Assembly (NCBI GenBank): GCA_948567375.1
Contig: OX419759.1
Span: forward strand, 4,906,544-4,970,543
Source of the DNA: Lunularia cruciata
Taxonomy: Eukaryota; Streptophyta; Marchantiopsida; Lunulariales; Lunulariaceae
Length of the DNA: 64,000 bases
Reading direction: 5' to 3'
This document shows, piece after piece, positions 59,401 through 64,000 of this stretch. The notes below the pieces were generated by a model. It searched no databases, was not told where the DNA came from, and saw only the letters and a program-made list of their open reading frames with translations. The position numbers and the translations under genes are program-made. Numbering within the stretch: position 1 is the first letter of the stretch; each line of letters starts with the position of its first letter.

Positions 59401-61110
59401 GAATGAGTGAATAAAATAGAGTAGAACAAGTGGTTGCATTCAGCATATTGGAGATTAATCTGAAGAACTATGACAAGATCAAAGCAAACATCAAGGTTTT
59501 GCTTTAGTAGTTAGATCCACATGGATGTATTGACAATAATACTTGATTTTCATATATGTGAGTATTTGATGATGTTCCATGGGAATTTAGAGTAGATGGG
59601 ATGATAAAATAGTGGATTAGTTTGAATGTTCCCCATAGGATATACTTTTCCATTCAAAAAGTTACCATTATTTAGGATGTATATTTATCATAGATGTATA
59701 CAAACTAAAGAAGGTAGAAAAATTATTACCACCAAGGGATGGAGTGCCAGATTCCACCACCATATTATGCTTGAGAAAGATGCTAATAATTCAAAAGAAG
59801 GATATATATTTAGTTGGATTGTAATAAACTGGGGTAGAGAGGTATTCAAGTTCCTTCTCTCAATATTCCACATTCATCTCCCAAATATTAACAGGACTTG
59901 GGTAGATGTACTAGTAGGTTCCATAATTGATACAAGAAGGTTAATTGTGCTACATTACAAAAAAATTTAACTAGGCTACCACAACTCTAGGTTACTACAC
60001 AAGACTCCATAAAAACTAGGCAGTAGTGATGAGAGAGGAAGATTTACTAGAATTTGCCTTTATATATATCATATTTATGAGCACTTGATCTACTCACACC
60101 AAAAGAGGAAGAAAGAAAAGACCAATAGTTAGCAGTTTGGACCCATCAAGCCACCACAACTCTATCCCAAGTGGCCATGAGAGCTACTCCCAACAAGGAA
60201 GAACCTAACAAAGTAATGTTATACCAGCTATGAACCTCACTGAAACCCAAACCATACCCACTATGGTGGATTTGCACCAATCAGAGGATAGAGGAGACTA
60301 TGAGGAGGATTTTGATTTCATAGCTAATGCCATTTGCCTTGCATAATATTTTGATGAAACTCATAGAGCTCCTTCACAACCCCATTCAAAATTATCTATG
60401 AATTTCAATTCAATATAGTAGGGGACCAAATCTACTTCACACGATGGGAATGTTGAAGGTGTGATGCACACAACCTAGAAATAGGTACTTGATATGAAGA
60501 AGAATGAGTTTTAGGCTACCCTCTAGATTACAGAAGCCAAAGAAGGAGAGAAGGAGACCAATGAGAGACCTCACTTGAGTGACAAAGGAGTTGGAATTAG
60601 CAAAGAATCAATTGAAGCTCCATATCAATTCCAGGTAGTGGACATATATATTGCCTGTCCTATACCTACACATTTCAAGACTCCCAATGCAAATTAGATG
60701 ATGCAAAATTAGGAGGAAGGAGAAGAAGAAGAATCAACTAAGTTCTTGGTAATGAACTAGAAAGTTGTAGTGCACATTTCAATCAACTCAATATGAAATG
60801 TTGCTTGAGGTACTCAATCAATGAATACCCAAGATCCACTTACCCTTAAAGGGACAAGAAAGTATGCACTTGAAGGGACTAGCTTTCTAGGTGTAATAGA
60901 GAGTTTTCAAAGAGTGGAGTAAGAAGTACCTATGCAAGTGAGTACTTGAAGAGACTAGCCTTCTAGGTGTAATAGAGAGTTGACCAAGAGTGGAGAAAGA
61001 ATTACCTATAGGTACAATCAAAGTAGAATCAATCCATGTATCTTAGGCAGCCATGCCTCCAGTGATCTAAAATAATCATCTAAACTATTCTATTTTAACA
61101 TAGACTCACA
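56450..61110 (+). repeat. S repeat, copy 5 (longest)
   Basis: Forward-oriented copy. 58220-61110 is the inverted partner of 21700-25190, and its outer ends are the inverted partners of S copy 4. From 58450 on it also aligns in the same direction with 26108-28600 and 39842-42480. Frames at 56504-56767, 57065-57277, 58236-58460 and 59626-59970 are not kept open in other copies and show no domain, so I do not call genes. Confidence 0.85.
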
Positions 61111-61530
61111 TCTTAGTTTCCATAATTCGGATGTATTTTAGGATTTTATCTTATTGTTATGATTTTTTTAGAAGGAATTCAAATTTATACTTTTTATGCA
61201 GAAAAATAAGTAAAATTATTAGGAATATGTGTATTGAATGAAGAAGACATATACTTTTATTATTATTCACAAATTTTTAAAAAAAAATCCTAAATATATC
61301 TTGGAAAATTTTATATTGTTATTATGTTTTGAAATGTTTTTATTTTAAATATAATAAAATTTTAACTAAATAATAGAAATTAAATTATACTTATCGAATG
61401 TACCTTTCACTAAAAGTTGAAAAGAAAATCATTCATAAATTTTATATTAATATAAATTATATCTCTAATTAAATATTTATACTAAAATTATATCCCATAC
61501 TTTCGTTTATTTTTCGGTTTCTCCTTTTGT
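61111..61530. other. very AT-rich spacer
   Basis: Gene-free AT-rich DNA between S copy 5 and the AAP upstream region, as at 20961-21700 and 42481-42950. Confidence 0.6.
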
Positions 61531-62556
61531 GTTTCCAACTACACTATAATAGGAGATTCCCTGCATCAGTTTAGCTTGTCGTTTCAGTCATATTCGTAAG
61601 GATTAACAGGGTGTTCCGTTTTAGTTCCCCCCGCGTTATAAGTCAAGCTTGTCATATTGCGCTGGAGGCTTTGTGCATTACCTTCTTAACTTGTAGATTT
61701 TTTTGTTACATTCGGGGGAGAGGTTCCAAGTAGCTAGTTTCCAGTTTGTAAACATTCCATATTTCTCTTATTTGTCCGCATTATTAACTATATGTGTGGT
61801 ATATAAAGCATTGAAACACATGCACACACTAGTTCCATACTGCTATTTAAGTCCCTATCTAGTTTGTCCACATCTCAATTGTAATACTCAATCGATCAGA
61901 CAAACCCGCACTGAACTGCGACTCTTGACTTGTCCAAGTCTCACCTTTAATCTTCTGGCCACCGCAAGGAAATAGACAAAGAGTGCACTAAATTAACACA
62001 ATAATAGGTTGCCTATATCACAGTTCGTTATTGAGCAAAATTCCATGACGTAATAATTGAAGAAACCATTCGGTAAACTCTTATAGATTGAACAGGTTGT
62101 TGTGCATCTTTCTTCAGAGGCTTTTGAAAACGACATATTGGTAGCTTTCACTCCTTCGTATCCTATATGCAAACATACATTTTCCCAAAAGCTGGTAGGA
62201 AATGGAAAGCAGAATCCGGGTTATTAAGGACCTAATGTCTCGCCGGATCGCCCCGATTCTAAATCTTGTCCTAACTCACCCCAAATATTAAACCCAACGG
62301 AAACCATCTGGGGAGGACGAGCGTAAGTGGGTGATTGCCACATATGACTACTTGAGGCTCGGCTGTAGGCATGAGTTGCAGCCAAGCCGAGCCCATGAAC
62401 ATGGAGACCTTATAAGACTCCTCACATGAGTCGCAGCATCAGCGTAGTAAGTTTATTAAGCAGGTTCTCCTTGGGGGACTGGCGCAAGTTTCCTGGTGGG
62501 TGGAAGGCAAAAGATTGATTAATTCCAGGACATTGAGTGATCTGTAATCTCGTAAA
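61530..62556 (+). repeat. AAP upstream region, plus-oriented copy next to copia
   Basis: Reverse complement of the 19150-20960 region, with only one promoter unit. It keeps GTGTTCCGTTTTAGTT, GTTATAAGTCAAGCTTG, TTTAATCTTCTGGCCACC, GAGTTGCAGCCAAGCCGAGC (dyad with one change), and CCTTATAAGACTCCTCACATG. The frame 61703-61975 is antisense repeat sequence, not a gene. Confidence 0.85.
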
Positions 62557-62603
62557 ATGATTTACTCACAGAGGTCAGATGTAGAATTGGCTGCTAGTTC
62601 AGA
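62557..62603 (+). pseudogene. AAP exon 1 start, truncated
   Basis: ATG at 62557 opens MIYSQRSDVELAASS, matching MSYSQKSDVELAPSS of the intact gene. After AGTTCAG the sequence switches to GAGATTGATTCCCGAG-type repeats and then retroelement DNA, so only about 16 codons remain. This is the outermost AAP copy in the window. Confidence 0.85.
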
Positions 62604-62680
62604 GAGATTGATTCCCGAGAGATTGATTGATTGAGATTGAGATTGAGATGAGAGATTGATTCCCGAGTTGAACATAGGTG
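62604..62680. repeat. low-complexity GATTGA/GAGATT junction
   Basis: GAGAGATTGATTCCCGAG occurs twice, 62606-62625 and 62650-62668, with GATTGA and GAGATT repeats between. It marks the junction of AAP exon 1 with the copia element. Confidence 0.85.
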
Positions 62681-64000
62681 CACCTGAAAAACATTGAGTA
62701 TAATTTTTGTGGTGATTGTGATTTGCATGAAGCTGGTTATGTGAGGTCTATTTTAATCAGAGCAGCAAGAGATAACCAGGAGGAGGGCAGATCAAGATAA
62801 ACACAGGAGCAGATTGGACATGGAAAAGAGCTGGGCGGGGCAGAGCTTCCGAAATATCTCTATAATCTATATTGAGAGTGAGTAAAATCAAGAATATGTG
62901 TTCTTGTGGAGTTAGGAGCAAATTGCTACAAACCACCTTAATTCCGGTGCACCTATTGATGCTAGTGAGTACTTTTCTCTGATTTCTGTCTTCTCTTGAG
63001 ATGTTTTCCTCCTATGTTTTTCTTGTCGGCATTGGGTTGATCTCAATATTTAGCTAAAACTAGCTCAAGACTATCAGAAGAGATTGGTGAATCTATAGTG
63101 ATTCCCAACAACTTGTATAAGAGTGATAGGTTGAAAGGAAAAGCAAAGTGAGAGCAATTGCAGGAGAGGAAGGAAAGGTCAGGAGAGACAGATTCAATGG
63201 TAAGGGCTTTGGTTTCTGGAAAATGCAAATAGTGGACTACCTATATCAGTAAAAGCTTCATGTACCTCTTGGAGGTGTGAACCAGAGTTCATGTTACAAG
63301 GAGATTGGGATTTGATGGATTGACAAGCTTTGGGAGTTGTCTGCCTGGCACTAGCTAGAAATGTGGCATTCAATGTTGTAGAGGAGAAGACTACAGCATG
63401 TCTACTGAAAGCTTTATCTAATATGTATGAAAAACCATCAGCTTCCAACAAGGTGTACTTGATACGTCGTCTTTTCAACCTGAAGATGAATGAAGGTCAT
63501 TCTATCACAGATCATATTAATGAGTGCAACCTGATCATGAGCAAGTCAAGTCCAGTTGAGGTCAGTTTTGAGGATGAAGTATGTGCTTTAATTCTCCTAT
63601 CCTCTTTACCTACAAGTTGGAGTTCAATTGTGATAATTGTAAATAGTTCTTGTGGGTCAAACAGTTTGAGGTTTGAGGAGATTCAAAGTCTGATACTAAG
63701 TGAAGATATTAGAAGGAGAGAGTTGAGCATAAACCCTGGATTGGTCCTAAGTACTCTTGGAAATAGAGGAAAAACTACACTTTCTAGTGACAATCAAAGG
63801 AGATCAAAGTCCAAGATGACAAGCAAGTCCAAGTCAAAAGGTGATGGATGCTGGCATTGTGGTAAGAAGGGGCACACAAGAAAGAACTATTGGCTCTTAA
63901 AGAATAATCATAGTAAGGGGCAAAATGATGACACGGTGAATTCAGCTACAGATGAAATTAATGATGTTTTGATCCTTAGTCCAGACAGTCCTATGGAGTC
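62680..64000 (+). mobile_element. Ty1/copia retrotransposon, 5' part, runs off window
   Basis: A leader of about 500 bp is followed by a gag relic. The N-terminal part at about 63188 reads RFNGKGFGFWKMQIVDYLYQ and then hits a stop. A frameshift lies between 63240 and 63300, and one more stop is at 63321. Downstream gag is open. I could not place the 5' LTR boundary: the segment around 62850-62900 (CTATATTGAGAGTGAGTAAAATC) looks like an LTR end but is not proven. Confidence 0.75.
63324..64000 (+). pseudogene. copia gag (UBN2-like) with defective zinc knuckle, partial
   Basis: Open to the window edge for about 225 codons. It reads NVVEEKTTACLLKALSNMY, then NKVYLIRRLFNLKMNEGHS, HINECNLIM, and LILLSSLPTSWSSIV, the standard helices of copia-type gag. 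A basic KSKSK region leads to the zinc knuckle at 63849-63890, CWHCGKKGHTRKNY, where the fourth ligand of CX2CX4HX4C is Tyr instead of Cys. Together with the upstream stops this points to an inactive copy. The rest lies outside the window. Confidence 0.88.

Noticed and set aside
59626..59970. 114-codon frame in S copy 5 as a possible transposase
   Set aside because: No DDE-like or zinc-finger pattern. Other S copies (27350-27700, 41080-41450) have stops at the same place.
1..64000. tRNA, rRNA or other structured RNA genes
   Set aside because: No cloverleaf-like A/B box pairs or rRNA core motifs were noticed by eye. A tRNAscan-SE and Rfam search would be needed to exclude small ones.

Overview
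This is a plant nuclear genome window. The evidence is an intact, spliced amino acid permease (AAP) gene with six exons, broken plant-type Ty3/gypsy and Ty1/copia retrotransposons, TTTAGGG telomere-type repeats, and very AT-rich, gene-poor DNA. Heavily decayed retroelements and large inverted duplications suggest a big, repeat-rich genome, perhaps a gymnosperm. The species is not determined. All repeat relationships were found by eye, and no percent identities were computed.

Layout. 0-3.4 kb: AT-rich DNA with a 535-bp tandem duplication. 3.4-10.3 kb: dead gypsy element (protease, RT, RNase H and integrase relics), an LTR-like segment, and a second gag/pol-like fragment. 10.3-13.2 kb: unassigned DNA with short tandem repeats. 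13.2-16.8 kb: AAP exon fragments in both orientations inside a local direct duplication. 16.87-19.14 kb (minus): the only intact AAP gene, encoding about 487 aa, with a tandemly duplicated upstream region to 20.6 kb. 21.7-42.5 kb: a nested inverted-repeat region. An inverted pair of about 4 kb arms (28.0-32.1 and 34.35-39.1 kb) surrounds a gypsy RT relic. It is flanked by copies of a 3-kb repeat here called S. 43.0-48.1 kb: broken AAP copies in both orientations, including a perfect-looking foldback inside exon 2. 48.2-61.1 kb: a second S...S inverted pair, whose centre holds a second copy of the gypsy block of 4.1-10.3 kb. 61.5-62.6 kb: a plus-strand AAP upstream region and start of exon 1, cut off by copia sequence that runs to the window end.

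The most striking feature is that one architecture occurs twice in tandem: AAP(minus) - upstream - S - centre - S - upstream - AAP(plus). This suggests that a divergently arranged AAP pair with a long palindromic spacer was duplicated, and that only one of the four gene ends stayed functional. I found no transposase, tRNA, rRNA or CRISPR, and no gene cluster that would form a new enzymatic system. The novelty here lies in genome structure.
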